Assembly: GCA_021801255.1 (NCBI GenBank)
Contig: JAJYYH010000067.1
Coordinates: forward strand, 1-38,417
Length of the DNA: 38,417 nt
Direction: 5' to 3'
Source: Pseudomonadota bacterium
GTDB lineage: Bacteria; Pseudomonadota; Alphaproteobacteria; Acetobacterales; Acetobacteraceae
The notes under the pieces were generated by a model. It was given only the letters and a program-made list of their open reading frames with translations. It did not search any database and was not told where the DNA came from. Below are positions 7,900 to 18,416 of the stretch, piece by piece; the first letter of the stretch is position 1, and the number at the start of each line of letters is the position of its first letter. The position numbers and the translations under genes are program-made.

Positions 7900-8940
7900 T
7901 CACCCCGCGCCGTCGCCGGGCATGGGTGTCTTGAGGCGCTGGGCATAGACATTGACGATGAGGGCGGCGAGTAGGATCAGGCCGCGGATCAGGATTTTCA
8001 GGAAACTGTCGATATTGACGTGATCGAGGCCGTTGTTCAGCACGCCCAACACGCAAAGCCCGATGATGGTGTTGCCGATGCCGCCCTGGCCGCCGAACAG
8101 GCTGGTGCCGCCGACCACCACCGCCGATATCGAGTCGAGCAGGTAGCTGTCGAATTCATCCTGCTGGGCGCTGCCGAAATGGGCAACGCCGAGCATCCCC
8201 GCGAGCCCCGAGCAGACCGCCGAGATGATCATTACCGTAGCGATCACGGCGCGCACGTTGACGCCCGAATACTCCGCCGCCTCGCGATTGCCGCCCACCA
8301 TGTACACATAGCGGCCGAACCGCGTGTAGGTGAGCACGATATGGCCGAGAAGCAACGTGATCGCGGCAACGATGATGATCCACGGCACCGGGCCGAGCGA
8401 ACCGTTGCCCAGTGTGGCGATCAGTTTCGGCACGGCATAGGCGATCTGGCCGCGCACCAGCAGCGCGCAAATGCCGGCGCCGATCTGCAACATCGCCAGC
8501 GTCATGATGAAGGAGGGAATACCGATCCAGGTCATGCCGAAGGCGTTCACCGCTCCGAGCAGGGCGCTGCCAGCGATCGCCAGCGCGATCGCTGCCCCTC
8601 CTGGGAGTGGTATGTTGGCGATATTGACGCTGGCGTCCTGGGCGGTGAGGAAGGCAAGAATAACGCCGGCCGCGTTGGCGATGCTGGCGACGCTGAGGTC
8701 GATCTCGGCACAGAGGATCACGAAGGTAAGCCCGACCGCCATGATCCCGGTCACTGAAATCTGCTGTAAAATATTCGCGAGGTTGTCGAGGCTGGCGAAG
8801 GAGGGGCTGGCGATCGCGAACAGCATGACGAGAAAAAGCAAGGTCGCGAAGGGGGCTATATTGCGCAGCCGGTTGCGCAGCCATGGCGCCCGGCGCAACG
8901 CCGGGGCTGGCCTCACGGCGTTTTCCGCCCGCCCTGTCAT
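7900..8940 (-). CDS. Ribose-type ABC transporter permease (system 1)
   Basis: A 346-residue polytopic membrane protein of the RbsC/BPD_transp_2 family. About eight to ten hydrophobic segments follow a basic cytosolic N-terminus. Hallmarks are GLTFVILCAEIDLSVASIAN (canonical 'GGIDLSVGS' region), TRFGRYVYMVGGNREAAEYSG (cytoplasmic coupling loop) and SISAVVVGGTSLFGGQGGI. In the signature region CAEIDLSVAS replaces the more usual GGIDLSVGS. It forms the membrane channel for a sugar or polyol together with the ATPase and binding protein upstream on the same strand; the ATPase stop lies 28 bp before its ATG. Substrate unknown. Confidence 0.93.
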   Translation of the reverse strand: MTGRAENAVRPAPALRRAPWLRNRLRNIAPFATLLFLVMLFAIASPSFASLDNLANILQQISVTGIMAVGLTFVILCAEIDLSVASIANAAGVILAFLTAQDASVNIANIPLPGGAAIALAIAGSALLGAVNAFGMTWIGIPSFIMTLAMLQIGAGICALLVRGQIAYAVPKLIATLGNGSLGPVPWIIIVAAITLLLGHIVLTYTRFGRYVYMVGGNREAAEYSGVNVRAVIATVMIISAVCSGLAGMLGVAHFGSAQQDEFDSYLLDSISAVVVGGTSLFGGQGGIGNTIIGLCVLGVLNNGLDHVNIDSFLKILIRGLILLAALIVNVYAQRLKTPMPGDGAG

Positions 8941-8968
8941 GAGTTTTGTCCGATCATCGGGGTTTCCG

Positions 8969-10468
<1,500 letters not shown>

Positions 10469-10507
10469 GCCGTTCCGCTGCCGCCGTTTCTCGGATGCCG
10501 CCTGTTC

Positions 10508-11527
10508 TCAGATCAGGTAATGGTTTTCCATCCACAGCATGCCCGGCGCGTTGGCCTTGGTGACCACCGGGCCGTCGGTGATGACGTTGAGCGGGATGCC
10601 CCCCGGTCCGGTTTTCTCGTCGCCGACCACGGCCGCGACCCCGGCGATCAGCGCCCCGCCATGGATACGACACGAGGGATTGCGCACGGTCGCGTGCATG
10701 CGCCCATCCAGCACCGCTTCCAGCGCTGGCGGCATGGCATCGCAGCCGCCGATCAGGATGCTGGTGCGGTTATGCGCCTTCATCACGTTATAGGCGGCGA
10801 GCGCCATGTCGTCGTTGTGGAAATAGGCGGCGTCGATCTTGGGATATTTGGTGAGCAGGGTTTCCCAGATGCGTGCTGTCTTGGCGACATCCCAATCGGC
10901 CGGCGTGGTGTCAAGCACCTGCAGCTTGGGATATTTCTTGACGACCGCATTGAAGCCCCGCGCGCGGCCTTGCGCGCCGGTATGGCCGAGCGCGCCCTGG
11001 GTCATGATGATCGTGCCCTCGCCATTGATCGCATCGACCAGCGCCTGGGTGACGGAGGCCCCCATGAACTCGTTGTCGGGGGCGAGGAAGCTATGCACCT
11101 TGATCTGATCGAGTGGCGCGATCAGCGTGTCCATGTCGATCACCGGAATGCCGGCGGCGATCATCTTGTTCACCGGCGCGGTGAGCGTGCCGATGCCGAA
11201 GGCCTGAATCGCGACGAAATCCCATTTCTGCGAGGCCATGTCGTCGATCGCGGCGCGCTGCTTGGGGGCCGAGAGTTCGCCGTCGAACCACGTCACCTCG
11301 ACATTGAACAATTTGCCCCAGTATTCCGCCGCCCGCTTGCCTTGCGCGCACCAGGTCGCCTGGAGCCCGGCATTGGAGAACGCGGCCTTGAGCGGCTTCG
11401 TTGAGCGCCCGGCCACCGGCGCCATTTCGGCCGCCATGGCCGGGCTCAGCCCGAACAGCGCCGCTCCCGCCGCGGCCTGCATGAAATTCCGCCGTCTGGC
11501 TGTTACAGCCTTCGAAGAATTGGACAT
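10508..11527 (-). CDS. Periplasmic sugar-binding protein (system 1)
   Basis: 339 residues, Peripla_BP_4 fold (ribose-binding type). The N-terminus TARRRNFMQAAAGAALFGLS has a twin-arginine-like motif (RRRNFM) followed by a hydrophobic segment and an AMA|AE cleavage site, so Tat export is plausible. Family features include the early segment KAAFSNAGLQATWCAQGKRA, DDMASQKWDFVAIQAFG, IPVIDMDTLI, HNDDMALAAYNVM and LIGGCDAMPPALEAV. It is first of three genes (binding protein, ATPase, permease) and is divergent from the binding protein of system 2. The two binding proteins are only distantly alike, so they probably recognise different ligands. Ligand unknown. Confidence 0.92.
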   Translation of the reverse strand: MSNSSKAVTARRRNFMQAAAGAALFGLSPAMAAEMAPVAGRSTKPLKAAFSNAGLQATWCAQGKRAAEYWGKLFNVEVTWFDGELSAPKQRAAIDDMASQKWDFVAIQAFGIGTLTAPVNKMIAAGIPVIDMDTLIAPLDQIKVHSFLAPDNEFMGASVTQALVDAINGEGTIIMTQGALGHTGAQGRARGFNAVVKKYPKLQVLDTTPADWDVAKTARIWETLLTKYPKIDAAYFHNDDMALAAYNVMKAHNRTSILIGGCDAMPPALEAVLDGRMHATVRNPSCRIHGGALIAGVAAVVGDEKTGPGGIPLNVITDGPVVTKANAPGMLWMENHYLI

Positions 11528-11622
11528 TTTTCCCCCAGGGGCGAAGCGGCCCTGATCCGGGCCGGCGTTGATTTGTCAGCGTTTTCAAGTCTGCCTGAAA
11601 TCCGCCTCGTTTGGCAATGCCA

Positions 11623-11660
11623 CCCGCGTGGTTCCAAAGACCCCGCGTGATTCCAAAGAC
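11623..11660. promoter_or_regulatory. 19-bp tandem repeat, putative operator
   Basis: CCCGCGTGGTTCCAAAGAC at 11623-11641 is followed at once by CCCGCGTGATTCCAAAGAC at 11642-11660; they differ at one base. The pair sits in the 239-bp spacer between two divergent transporter operons, upstream of a TTGAC-type -35-like element at about 11675. It may bind a regulator shared by both operons; no regulator gene is adjacent. Confidence 0.5.
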
Positions 11661-11699
11661 AATGGGGCGGGGGGCTTGACGGGAGAGCGCCGCCGCCCG

Positions 11700-11711
11700 C
11701 ACGCTAGCGTG
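11700..11711. promoter_or_regulatory. 12-bp perfect palindrome in divergent spacer
   Basis: CACGCTAGCGTG is a perfect palindrome 20 bp after the TTGACG at about 11675-11680 and 56 bp before the start of the system 2 binding-protein gene. It overlaps the expected -10 region, which fits a repressor operator; a chance palindrome is also possible. A good Shine-Dalgarno (GGGGAGGG) precedes the ATG at 11767. Confidence 0.4.
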
Positions 11712-11766
11712 AGCAAACCGGACCGCAACACGGCCAGGGTTTCGACGCATTCGGGGAGGGATCACT

Positions 11767-12765
11767 ATGACAACGCTGCTCTGCAAACCACTCGGCCGGC
11801 GCGCCTTGGCCGCCGGCGCGCTCGGTGTGGGGCTCGCGACGACGCCGTTCGGTCGGGGCGCGCGGGCGCAGGCGAAAAAGCAGATCGTCTATCTCACCCC
11901 CGGTCTCGATCTGCCGTTCTGGCGCATCCTCGCCAAGGGTATCGCCGATGAGGCGACCAGGAAGGGCGCGGTCGCGATAACCTATGACAGCCACAACAAT
12001 GCCCAGACCCAGTTGCAGAACGCGCAGGACGCGATCGCACGGAAAGTCGATGGCATCATCATTTCGCCCACCGATAGTTCCACCGCGCCCGCCGTTCTCG
12101 CCGCCGCCGCGCGCGCCGGCATTCCGGTGGTGATCGCCGATATCGGCACCACGGGGGGCGAGTATGTGTCCTTCATCATCTCGGATAACGAACAAGGTGC
12201 CTATGGCATCGGCCAGGTGCTCGGCAAGGCGCTCAAGGCCAAGGGCTGGAACACCGGCAGTTACGGGATGGTGACGATCTCGCTCGCGCGCAACAACGGC
12301 AAGCTGCGCACCGCCGGTTTCCGCCGTGCCATGCAGGAGGCCGGGGTCAAGGAAGCGGCGCTGTCGCAGATGCAGACCTACACCGCCGATGAAACCTTCC
12401 GCTTCGTCCAGGACATGCTGACCGCGCATCCCGACATGCGCGGCCTCTTCATCGAGACCGATCAGCCGACGATCGGGGCGCTCCGCGCCTTGCAGGCAAC
12501 CCGTCGGCAAGGCTCGGTGCTGGTCGCCTCGTTCGACGGCATCCCGGATTTTGTCAAGATGATCGGCGACGGCACCATCGTCGGCTCGGGCATGCAGCAG
12601 CCCTATCTGATGGGTCAGCGCTCGGCGCAGGCGATGTTCGATCATTTTGCCAAGGCTACGGTTCTCAAACAGATCGTGGTGCCGATCGAGGTGGTGACCG
12701 CGCAGAATATCCAGCAACTCCTGCCAACCATCAAGACTACGGTTTTCGGCAACGAGATGACCTGA
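11767..12765 (+). CDS. Periplasmic sugar-binding protein (system 2)
   Basis: 332 residues of the ribose-binding/Peripla_BP_4 family. The signal region contains GRRALAAGALGVGLATTPFG with a Tat-like RR and probable cleavage after ARAQA. Fold markers are VYLTPGLDLPFWRILAKGIA, YDSHNNAQTQLQNAQDAIAR, VDGIIISPTDSSTA, AARAGIPVVIADIGT and LVASFDGIPDFV. It opens a plus-strand operon with the ATPase (29 bp gap) and permease genes. Substrate is unknown. It is divergent from system 1 and shares its control region. Confidence 0.93.
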   Translation: MTTLLCKPLGRRALAAGALGVGLATTPFGRGARAQAKKQIVYLTPGLDLPFWRILAKGIADEATRKGAVAITYDSHNNAQTQLQNAQDAIARKVDGIIISPTDSSTAPAVLAAAARAGIPVVIADIGTTGGEYVSFIISDNEQGAYGIGQVLGKALKAKGWNTGSYGMVTISLARNNGKLRTAGFRRAMQEAGVKEAALSQMQTYTADETFRFVQDMLTAHPDMRGLFIETDQPTIGALRALQATRRQGSVLVASFDGIPDFVKMIGDGTIVGSGMQQPYLMGQRSAQAMFDHFAKATVLKQIVVPIEVVTAQNIQQLLPTIKTTVFGNEMT

Positions 12766-12794
12766 CGAGAGCACCGGATCCCGTCCGGGCCCGC

Positions 12795-14693
12795 ATGAGC
12801 CTGCTCGCACTTCGCGCTATTTCCAAGAGTTTTGGCCCGACGCGGGCGCTGGATGGCGTGCATTTCGCGCTCGCGGCGGGCGAGGTGCATGCCCTGGTCG
12901 GCGCCAATGGCGCGGGCAAAAGCACGCTGGCGCGCATCATCTCCGGCCATCTCCGGCCCGATCGCGGCGCGATCCTGCTGGATGAAAAGCCGCTCCGCCT
13001 CGCCGGCTCGCGTGATGCCATCCGCCACGGCATCGCGATGGTGACGCAGGAAACCACGCTCGCGCCGGATCTCTCGGTGTTGGAAAACATCATGCTGCCC
13101 CGGCTTGGCCTGCCGGGGCGGCTGCGCTGGTCGGCGTGGCGCGCCGAGGCCGCCGGCCTCACGGCGCAGTTGGACCAGACGGCGATGTTGCCGCTCGATG
13201 CGCCGGTGCGGCAACTCGCCATCGGCCAGCGCCAGATTGTCGAGATTCTCAAGGCGCTGGCGCTGGAAAGTCGCATCATCATTTTCGATGAGCCGACCGC
13301 CTCGCTCTCCCCGCTCGAAAGCGAGCGGCTGTTCACCATCATGCGGAGGCTTGCCGCGCGCGGGCGGGGGTTGATTTTCGTCTCGCATCGTTTGGAGGAA
13401 ATTTTCGCCGTCACCGATCGCATCACCGTGCTGCGCGAGGGCCGCGTGGTGGCCAATGCGCGGCCGACGGTGGATCTGGTGCCCGGTGAATTGGTGCGCC
13501 TCATGGTCGGGCGCGAGCTTTCTGATGTCTATGCCCGCGCTGGCGGCGGGGGCGCGCAAAAAAACCAAAACATGGTCTTGGAAGTATCCCATCTCGCCAG
13601 CCCGCCCGTGGTCCGCGATGTCTCCTTCGTGGTGCGCCAGGGCGAGATCGTGGGGCTTGCCGGGCTGGTCGGCGCCGGGCGCTCCGAGACGGTCGAGACG
13701 ATTTTCGGCCTGCGCCGCGCGACGGGGGGCGAAGTTCACTATCTTGGCGCGCCGTTCCGCCCGCGCCATCCGCGCGAGGCGATTCGCGCCGGGATCGGGT
13801 TTATTCCCGAGGACCGGCGTGGGCAGGGGATTGTGCCGGATTTCTCGGTGCGCGAGAATCTGCTGCTCGCCCATCTCGGCGGGCATCGCGGGATCGGCCT
13901 CGCCTATGGCGCGCGCAACGCCGCCATCGCCGAACTCATGGGCTTGCTCGACCTGCCGGCCCGCCGGTTGCTCGATGCCAATATGTTGAATTTCAGCGGC
14001 GGCATGCAACAAAAAGTCATTCTCGCGCGCTGGCTTTTGCTGGAGCCAAAGCTGCTGCTGCTCGATGAGCCGACGCGCGGCGTCGATATCGGCACGCGGA
14101 GCGGCATCTACGCGCTCTTGCGCCGCATCGCCGCGGGCGGTGTCGCGGTGGTGGTGGTGTCATCGGATTTCGAAGAAATCATCGGCCTCGCCGATCGTAT
14201 CGTGGTGCTGAGCGATGGCGTGACGGTGAGCGAACTGCCCGGCGGTCAGGTCGATATCGAGCATCTGGCGATTCTTGCCGCCCCGCGCAGCTCGGCCGCT
14301 GGCATCCGTGCCCTGCTCGGCGATCTTGTCGCGGCGGCGGGCGGGATTGCTTACTGGATCGGCGTGGAGGGGGAGCGGCTGGTGTGTTTCGATCGCGTCG
14401 GCGATAATCAGGCCGCCGATCCGGGGTTTGCCGTGGGGGGCCTGCTGCCGGTCGCGGCCAGCGCCATTCCGGCGGCGCTCACGGCGGCGCGCGGCGAATT
14501 GGTGCGCGAGGCCGATGGCAGCCGCCAGAGCCTGCTGATCGCGCTCACCGGGCGGCGCGGCCACGATCTCGGGGTCATCGGGATCACCCTGCCGGGCGCC
14601 GCGCCAGCGCCCGATGGCCCCGCCTTGCGCCGGCGCATCAGCGCGGGGCTCGCGGCCTGGGCCGCGGATGACGCGGAGGCGCGCGCGGCATGA
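12795..14693 (+). CDS. Sugar ABC transporter ATPase (system 2) with C-terminal extension
   Basis: 632 residues, about 130 more than the usual 500 of RbsA-type ATPases. Domain 1 has Walker A GANGAGKS, signature region LAIGQRQIVEIL and Walker B IIIFDEPTASLS. Domain 2 has GLVGAGRSETV, FSGGMQQKVILA and LLLLDEPTRGVDIG. After the normal end (about residue 495) comes an extra module, residues 496-632, with predicted alternating helices and strands (ALLGDLVAAAGGIAYWIGVE, RLVCFDRVGD, GGLLPVAASAIPAAL, SLLIALTGRR, HDLGVIGITLP). Its layout resembles a small GAF-like sensor domain, but this is only a guess. The stop overlaps the permease start as ATGA, so the two are translationally coupled. Confidence 0.92.
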   Translation: MSLLALRAISKSFGPTRALDGVHFALAAGEVHALVGANGAGKSTLARIISGHLRPDRGAILLDEKPLRLAGSRDAIRHGIAMVTQETTLAPDLSVLENIMLPRLGLPGRLRWSAWRAEAAGLTAQLDQTAMLPLDAPVRQLAIGQRQIVEILKALALESRIIIFDEPTASLSPLESERLFTIMRRLAARGRGLIFVSHRLEEIFAVTDRITVLREGRVVANARPTVDLVPGELVRLMVGRELSDVYARAGGGGAQKNQNMVLEVSHLASPPVVRDVSFVVRQGEIVGLAGLVGAGRSETVETIFGLRRATGGEVHYLGAPFRPRHPREAIRAGIGFIPEDRRGQGIVPDFSVRENLLLAHLGGHRGIGLAYGARNAAIAELMGLLDLPARRLLDANMLNFSGGMQQKVILARWLLLEPKLLLLDEPTRGVDIGTRSGIYALLRRIAAGGVAVVVVSSDFEEIIGLADRIVVLSDGVTVSELPGGQVDIEHLAILAAPRSSAAGIRALLGDLVAAAGGIAYWIGVEGERLVCFDRVGDNQAADPGFAVGGLLPVAASAIPAALTAARGELVREADGSRQSLLIALTGRRGHDLGVIGITLPGAAPAPDGPALRRRISAGLAAWAADDAEARAA

Positions 14694-15646
14694 GCGCGAT
14701 GGCGCGCACCCTGCTCCACCGGCTGGCGAGCGAGATCGAGCTGCGCATGCTGCTTCTCACCGTGGTGGTGATGGCGGGGCTCGCGATGGTGTCGCCCTAT
14801 TTTCTCACGCTCAACAATCTGCTCAACGTCATGGACCAGTCGGTGGTGGTCGGCATGGTGGCGCTCGGTCAGACCATGGTCATTCTGATCGGCGGCATCG
14901 ATCTTTCGGTGGGTTCGCTCGCCGGCATGACCGGCATCATTCTCGGCCTCGCCTGCAAGCCGCTTGGCCTGGGCGGCGCGATCGCGCTTTGTCTTGGGGT
15001 CGGCGCCCTGGCCGGGCTGATCAACGGGCTGATCATCACCTTCGGCCGCGTCGCACCTTTTGTCGTCACCTTGGGCATGATGTCGATCGCGCGCAGCATG
15101 GCCTATGTCATCAGCGGCGCCAATTCGATCGGCGACCTGCCGCCTGGCCTCGGCGCGCTTTCGAGCAGCGATGTTTTCGGCCTACCGCTGAATTTCGCGA
15201 TCCTGCTGGTGATCTATGCCCTCGCCTGGTGGTTTCTCGCCCGCGCCAAGGGGGGGCGGACGCTCTACGCCATCGGCTCGAATGCCGAGGCGGCGCGCGT
15301 CGCCGGGCTGTCGATCCGGCTCTGGAGCGTTGCCGCCTATGGGCTTTCCGGGGTGATGAGCGCGCTCGCCGCGACGTTTCTCGCCTCCCGCATTCTCTCG
15401 ATCGACCCGATCGGTGGCAACGGCCTCGAACTCGACTCGATCGCCGCGGTGGTGATCGGGGGTGCCAGCCTGTTCGGCGGGCGCGGGGCGATTGTCGGCA
15501 CGCTGTTCGGGGTGTTCATCATGGTGTTCATCCGCAACGGCCTAAATCTGCTCAATGTTTCGCCCTATTGGCAAGGCACGGCGATCGGGGCGATCATCAT
15601 CGCCGCGGTGCTGCTCGAGCGGGTGCTGAGCGCGCGACGGAGCTGA
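14690..15646 (+). CDS. Ribose-type ABC transporter permease (system 2)
   Basis: 318-residue RbsC-type permease. Key features are GQTMVILIGGIDLSVGSLAG (the canonical signature), TFGRVAPFVVTLGMMSIARS, KGGRTLYAIGSNAEAARVAG (coupling loop to the ATPase) and SIAAVVIGGASLFGGRGAI. Multiple hydrophobic segments place it in the inner membrane. The ATG overlaps the stop of the ATPase gene (ATGA at 14690). It ends the operon and is convergent with ychF. An 18-bp tandem repeat lies between them. Confidence 0.94.
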   Translation: MSAMARTLLHRLASEIELRMLLLTVVVMAGLAMVSPYFLTLNNLLNVMDQSVVVGMVALGQTMVILIGGIDLSVGSLAGMTGIILGLACKPLGLGGAIALCLGVGALAGLINGLIITFGRVAPFVVTLGMMSIARSMAYVISGANSIGDLPPGLGALSSSDVFGLPLNFAILLVIYALAWWFLARAKGGRTLYAIGSNAEAARVAGLSIRLWSVAAYGLSGVMSALAATFLASRILSIDPIGGNGLELDSIAAVVIGGASLFGGRGAIVGTLFGVFIMVFIRNGLNLLNVSPYWQGTAIGAIIIAAVLLERVLSARRS

Positions 15647-15682
15647 GAAAGGCGAGGCGAGGGGCGCTGATCCAGGCTTCCC

Positions 15683-15720
15683 GGCTACACCCCGTGTCTC
15701 GCCTACACCCCGCACCCCGC
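15683..15720. repeat. 18-bp tandem repeat between convergent genes
   Basis: GGCTACACCCC at 15683 and GCCTACACCCC at 15701 start two units 18 bp apart, with a partial third beginning at about 15719 (GCCTAGAC) that runs into the ychF stop. It fills most of the 74-bp spacer. No hairpin terminator is evident. Confidence 0.55.
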
Positions 15721-16815
15721 CTAGACATTGAAGCGGAACAGCAGCACATCGCCGTCCTGGACAACATACTCGCGGCCTTCGATACGCAGCTTGCCGGCCT
15801 CGCGCGCGCCGGCCTCGCCGTTGCAGGCGACATAATCGGCGTAGGCGATGGTCTCGGCGGCAATGAAGCCGCGTTCGAAATCACCGTGGATGACGCCGGC
15901 GGCGCGCGGCGCCCTGGTACCGCGCGTGATGGTCCAAGCGCGCGTCTCTTTTGGCCCGCAGGTGAAATAGGTGATGAGTTCCAGGAGATCGTAGCCGGCG
16001 CGGATCACCCGATCGAGGCCGCTATCGGCGAGCCCCAGCCCCTGGAGGAACTCGCCGCGCTCGGTCTCCGCCAGTTGCGCGACCTCGGCCTCGATCGCCG
16101 CCGAAACGACGACGGCGCGCGCCCCTTCCACCTCGGCAAGGCGCGCCACGCGGGCGGAGGCGGCATTGCCTGAAGCCGCCGCCGCTTCCTCGACATTGGA
16201 GACATAGAGCACCGGCTTGGCGGTAAGGAGATCGAGCCGCCGCGCTGCCTCGCGCGCCTCCGCTCCGATCGCCAGCCGGGCCGGGCGGCCCGCACTGAGG
16301 CCGGCTGCGATCGGCTCGATCAGGGCGAGTTGAGCGGCTGCCTCGCGGTCGCCGCCGCGGGCTTTTTTCACCAGCGCCGGGATGCGCTTTTCGAGGCTTT
16401 CGAGATCGGCGAGCATAAGCTCGGTCGCGACGATCTCGGCATCGCGGAGTGGATCGATGCTGCCCTCGACATGGCTGATATCGTCATCCTCGAAACAGCG
16501 CAGGACGTGGACGATGGCATCAACCTCGCGGATATGCGCGAGAAACTGATTGCCCAATCCCTCGCCTTTGGCGGCGCCGCGCACGAGCCCCGCGATATCG
16601 ACGAATTCGAGACTGGTCGGCACGATCTTCATCGATTTGCCGATGCGTGCCAGCGTTGCCAGCCGGGCATCGGGCACCGCGACGCGGCCGATATTGGGCT
16701 CGATGGTGCAGAACGGATAATTCGCCGCCTGCGCCGACGCGGTCGCGGTGAGGGCGTTGAACAGCGTCGATTTGCCGACATTGGGCAGGCCGACAATGCC
16801 GCAATTGAACCCCAT
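15721..16815 (-). CDS. ychF: Redox-regulated ATPase YchF (OLA1 family)
   Basis: 364 residues. It starts [20 protein letters not shown] with P-loop GLPNVGKS (residues 8-15). [20 protein letters not shown] is the G3/switch region. The NKxD base-recognition motif is replaced by YVSNVEE, which explains why this Obg-family member prefers ATP. The C-terminal TGS domain contains [16 protein letters not shown] and the strictly typical end [15 protein letters not shown]. YchF associates with ribosomes and with the oxidative stress response. The start was placed at 16815 rather than an upstream in-frame codon because the family begins [16 protein letters not shown]. Its ATG overlaps the pth stop (TGATG), which indicates coupling. 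Confidence 0.97.
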   Translation of the reverse strand: MGFNCGIVGLPNVGKSTLFNALTATASAQAANYPFCTIEPNIGRVAVPDARLATLARIGKSMKIVPTSLEFVDIAGLVRGAAKGEGLGNQFLAHIREVDAIVHVLRCFEDDDISHVEGSIDPLRDAEIVATELMLADLESLEKRIPALVKKARGGDREAAAQLALIEPIAAGLSAGRPARLAIGAEAREAARRLDLLTAKPVLYVSNVEEAAAASGNAASARVARLAEVEGARAVVVSAAIEAEVAQLAETERGEFLQGLGLADSGLDRVIRAGYDLLELITYFTCGPKETRAWTITRGTRAPRAAGVIHGDFERGFIAAETIAYADYVACNGEAGAREAGKLRIEGREYVVQDGDVLLFRFNV

Positions 16816-17393
16816 CAGCCCGGCTCCCGCTGCAACAACGCAACCCGCGTCATGAAATCCTCCATCCGCCCGGCCGCGAGCAAGGGCGCGGCCTCGGCCA
16901 GGGCGGCGAGCAGCGGGGCCAGCCACGCTTCGTCGTCGCGGGAAAAATCGCCGAGCACGTGGCCCAAAACGCGCTCCTTCTCGCCGGGATGGCCGACGCC
17001 CAGGCGCACGCGCCAGTATTCCGCTGCGCCGAGCACGCGGTCGAGGCTGCGCAGCCCGTTATGCCCGGCCGCCCCTCCCCCCCGCTTCACCCGGAGCTTG
17101 CCCGGCGCGAGGTCGAGTTCGTCGTGGAAAACCAGGATCGCGTCCACGGGTAGTTTGTAGAACGCCCGCGCCGCCTGCACGCTCTCGCCCGAGGCGTTCA
17201 TATAGGTGAGCGGCTTGAGCGCGAGCACCCGCTCGCCGCCGACCGATCCTTCCGCCACCATTCCCTTGAAGCGCTGCCGCCACGGGGGGAAATCGTAGCG
17301 CGCGGCGATGGCATCAACCGCCATGAAGCCGATATTGTGGCGGTTCAAGCGCATGCGGGGCTCGGGATTGCCGAGCCCCGCCCACAGCCACAT
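16815..17393 (-). CDS. pth: Peptidyl-tRNA hydrolase
   Basis: 192 residues, usual length. It recycles tRNA by cleaving peptidyl-tRNA released from stalled ribosomes. Motifs: [20 protein letters not shown] with the catalytic His, [33 protein letters not shown] and AGHNGLRSL. The start [11 protein letters not shown] at 17393 fits the family; longer in-frame extension into rplY is not credible. It lies 19 bp after the rplY stop and overlaps ychF, giving the common order rplY-pth-ychF. Confidence 0.97.
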   Translation of the reverse strand: MWLWAGLGNPEPRMRLNRHNIGFMAVDAIAARYDFPPWRQRFKGMVAEGSVGGERVLALKPLTYMNASGESVQAARAFYKLPVDAILVFHDELDLAPGKLRVKRGGGAAGHNGLRSLDRVLGAAEYWRVRLGVGHPGEKERVLGHVLGDFSRDDEAWLAPLLAALAEAAPLLAAGRMEDFMTRVALLQREPG

Positions 17394-17412
17394 GGCGTCT
17401 CTCCCGGCTCGC

Positions 17413-18129
17413 TCAGCCTTTCTTGCCGGCAGCCGGCTTGGCCCGGGCGGCCTTTGCGGGGGCGGCGGCCGGTTTGGCGGGCGCGCCTTTCGCGGCCACC
17501 GGCGCCGTCGGGGCGGCGGTCGGCGTGGCGGCGGCATCGGCTTCCTGCGCCACTTCGGCGGCCTTGGTCGGAGGTGCTATGGTCAGGATGACGAAATCCC
17601 GATCGAGGATCGTCGGGCGGCAATTCTCGGTGCCCTTGAGGTCGGACCAGCGCACATTGTCGGCGATCTCGAGGCCGCCGAGATCGGCCACGAAATATTC
17701 CGGCACATGCTCGGGGTCACAATAGACATCGACGGCGTGGCGCACGACGTTCAGCACGCCGCCACGCTTGATGCCGGGGCTGGTGCCCTCGTTGAGCATG
17801 TGGACGGCGACCGCGACCCGCACCTTCTCGCCCGGTGCCAGGCGCTGGAAATCGATATGCTCGGGCGCCTCGTTCACCGGGTGGAACTGCACCTCGCGGA
17901 TCAGCGCCCGCGTCGCGGCGCCGCCCACCTGGACCTCGTAGAGGCGCGAGCGCCAGCCGCCGCGCTGGATCTCGCGCAGCACCAAGCGCGGATCGAGCGC
18001 GATCAGGCTTGGCTTCTCCCTGGCGCCATAGATCACGCCGGGCACTTTGCCCGCCCTCCGGGTCGCGCGCGCCGCCCCCTTACCGGCTCGCGCGCGCGCC
18101 TCGGCCTCGATCGTCACGAAACTGGCCAT
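17413..18129 (-). CDS. rplY: 50S ribosomal protein L25/general stress protein Ctc
   Basis: 238 residues, the long (Ctc/TL5-type) form of L25 that binds 5S rRNA. The N-terminal L25 domain includes [20 protein letters not shown] and [20 protein letters not shown]. The C-terminal beta domain includes [20 protein letters not shown] and [20 protein letters not shown]. The last 50 residues are a low-complexity Ala/Pro/Lys-rich basic tail ([20 protein letters not shown]) that may contact rRNA. It is first gene of the rplY-pth-ychF operon. A GC-rich hairpin lies 51-74 bp upstream of the ATG. Confidence 0.96.
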   Translation of the reverse strand: MASFVTIEAEARARAGKGAARATRRAGKVPGVIYGAREKPSLIALDPRLVLREIQRGGWRSRLYEVQVGGAATRALIREVQFHPVNEAPEHIDFQRLAPGEKVRVAVAVHMLNEGTSPGIKRGGVLNVVRHAVDVYCDPEHVPEYFVADLGGLEIADNVRWSDLKGTENCRPTILDRDFVILTIAPPTKAAEVAQEADAAATPTAAPTAPVAAKGAPAKPAAAPAKAARAKPAAGKKG

Positions 18130-18179
18130 GGTTCGCTCCTCATTGCGGGCCGCTCGCCGGCGCCGCGGAAAATGCCAAA

Positions 18180-18203
18180 CGCCGGCCTCCAGGGGTGCCG
18201 GCG
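18180..18203 (-). promoter_or_regulatory. Hairpin in rplY leader
   Basis: CGCCGGC (18180-18186) and GCCGGCG (18197-18203) form a perfect 7-bp stem with a 10-nt loop, upstream of the rplY start. It may be a leader structure controlling rplY. In GC-rich DNA a 7-bp stem can also arise by chance. Confidence 0.3.
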
Positions 18204-18256
18204 TGGCTGGCGCCTTAGCCGATCAGGCGCGATCAGGCAAGGTGGCGGGGAGTGTC

Positions 18257-18267
18257 TCAGTTTGAAT
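18257..18267 (+). repeat. Left 11-bp inverted repeat of nuclease segment
   Basis: TCAGTTTGAAT here matches the reverse complement of 19633-19643 exactly, and flanking bases show weaker similarity (for example AGTG five bases upstream at both ends). Together the pair encloses the nuclease gene and its two hairpins (about 1.39 kb). Repeats of this form occur near the ends of some insertion sequences, possibly IS21-type, but no transposase is present. Confidence 0.5.
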
Positions 18268-18333
18268 TTCGGCTTTGGGTGGAGTGGAATGGCCGGTTTC
18301 GAGCATGCCGACGCTGAACCAGACATTCGTGAC

Positions 18334-18366
18334 CTGTAGGGTGGGATCCCTGATCCCACCCTACAG
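18334..18366. repeat. Perfect 14-bp palindromic hairpin (REP-like or terminator)
   Basis: CTGTAGGGTGGGAT, 5-nt loop CCCTG, ATCCCACCCTACAG. The stem is perfect. It stands 51 bp beyond the stop of the nuclease gene. There is no T-run on either side, so it looks more like a repetitive extragenic palindrome than a simple Rho-independent terminator, though it could still end transcripts. Confidence 0.85.
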
Positions 18367-18416
18367 CGTTTTCGGCCGCGCAAACCGTCGAATCGAAAAC
18401 CTGGATAGCGCGGGGC

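Noticed and set aside
7889-7908. Hairpin GCGGGG/CCCCGC as terminator of transporter system 1
   Set aside because: It overlaps the permease stop codon, has only six pairs and no T-run; likely a by-product of GC content.
8020-8757. Plus-strand open frame antisense to the system 1 permease
   Set aside because: The His/Asp-rich translation is the usual antisense image of a membrane protein gene.
13558-13564. Run of seven A in the linker between the two ABC domains of system 2 as a programmed frameshift site
   Set aside because: The downstream domain is in frame and complete; no stimulatory structure or alternative product is evident.
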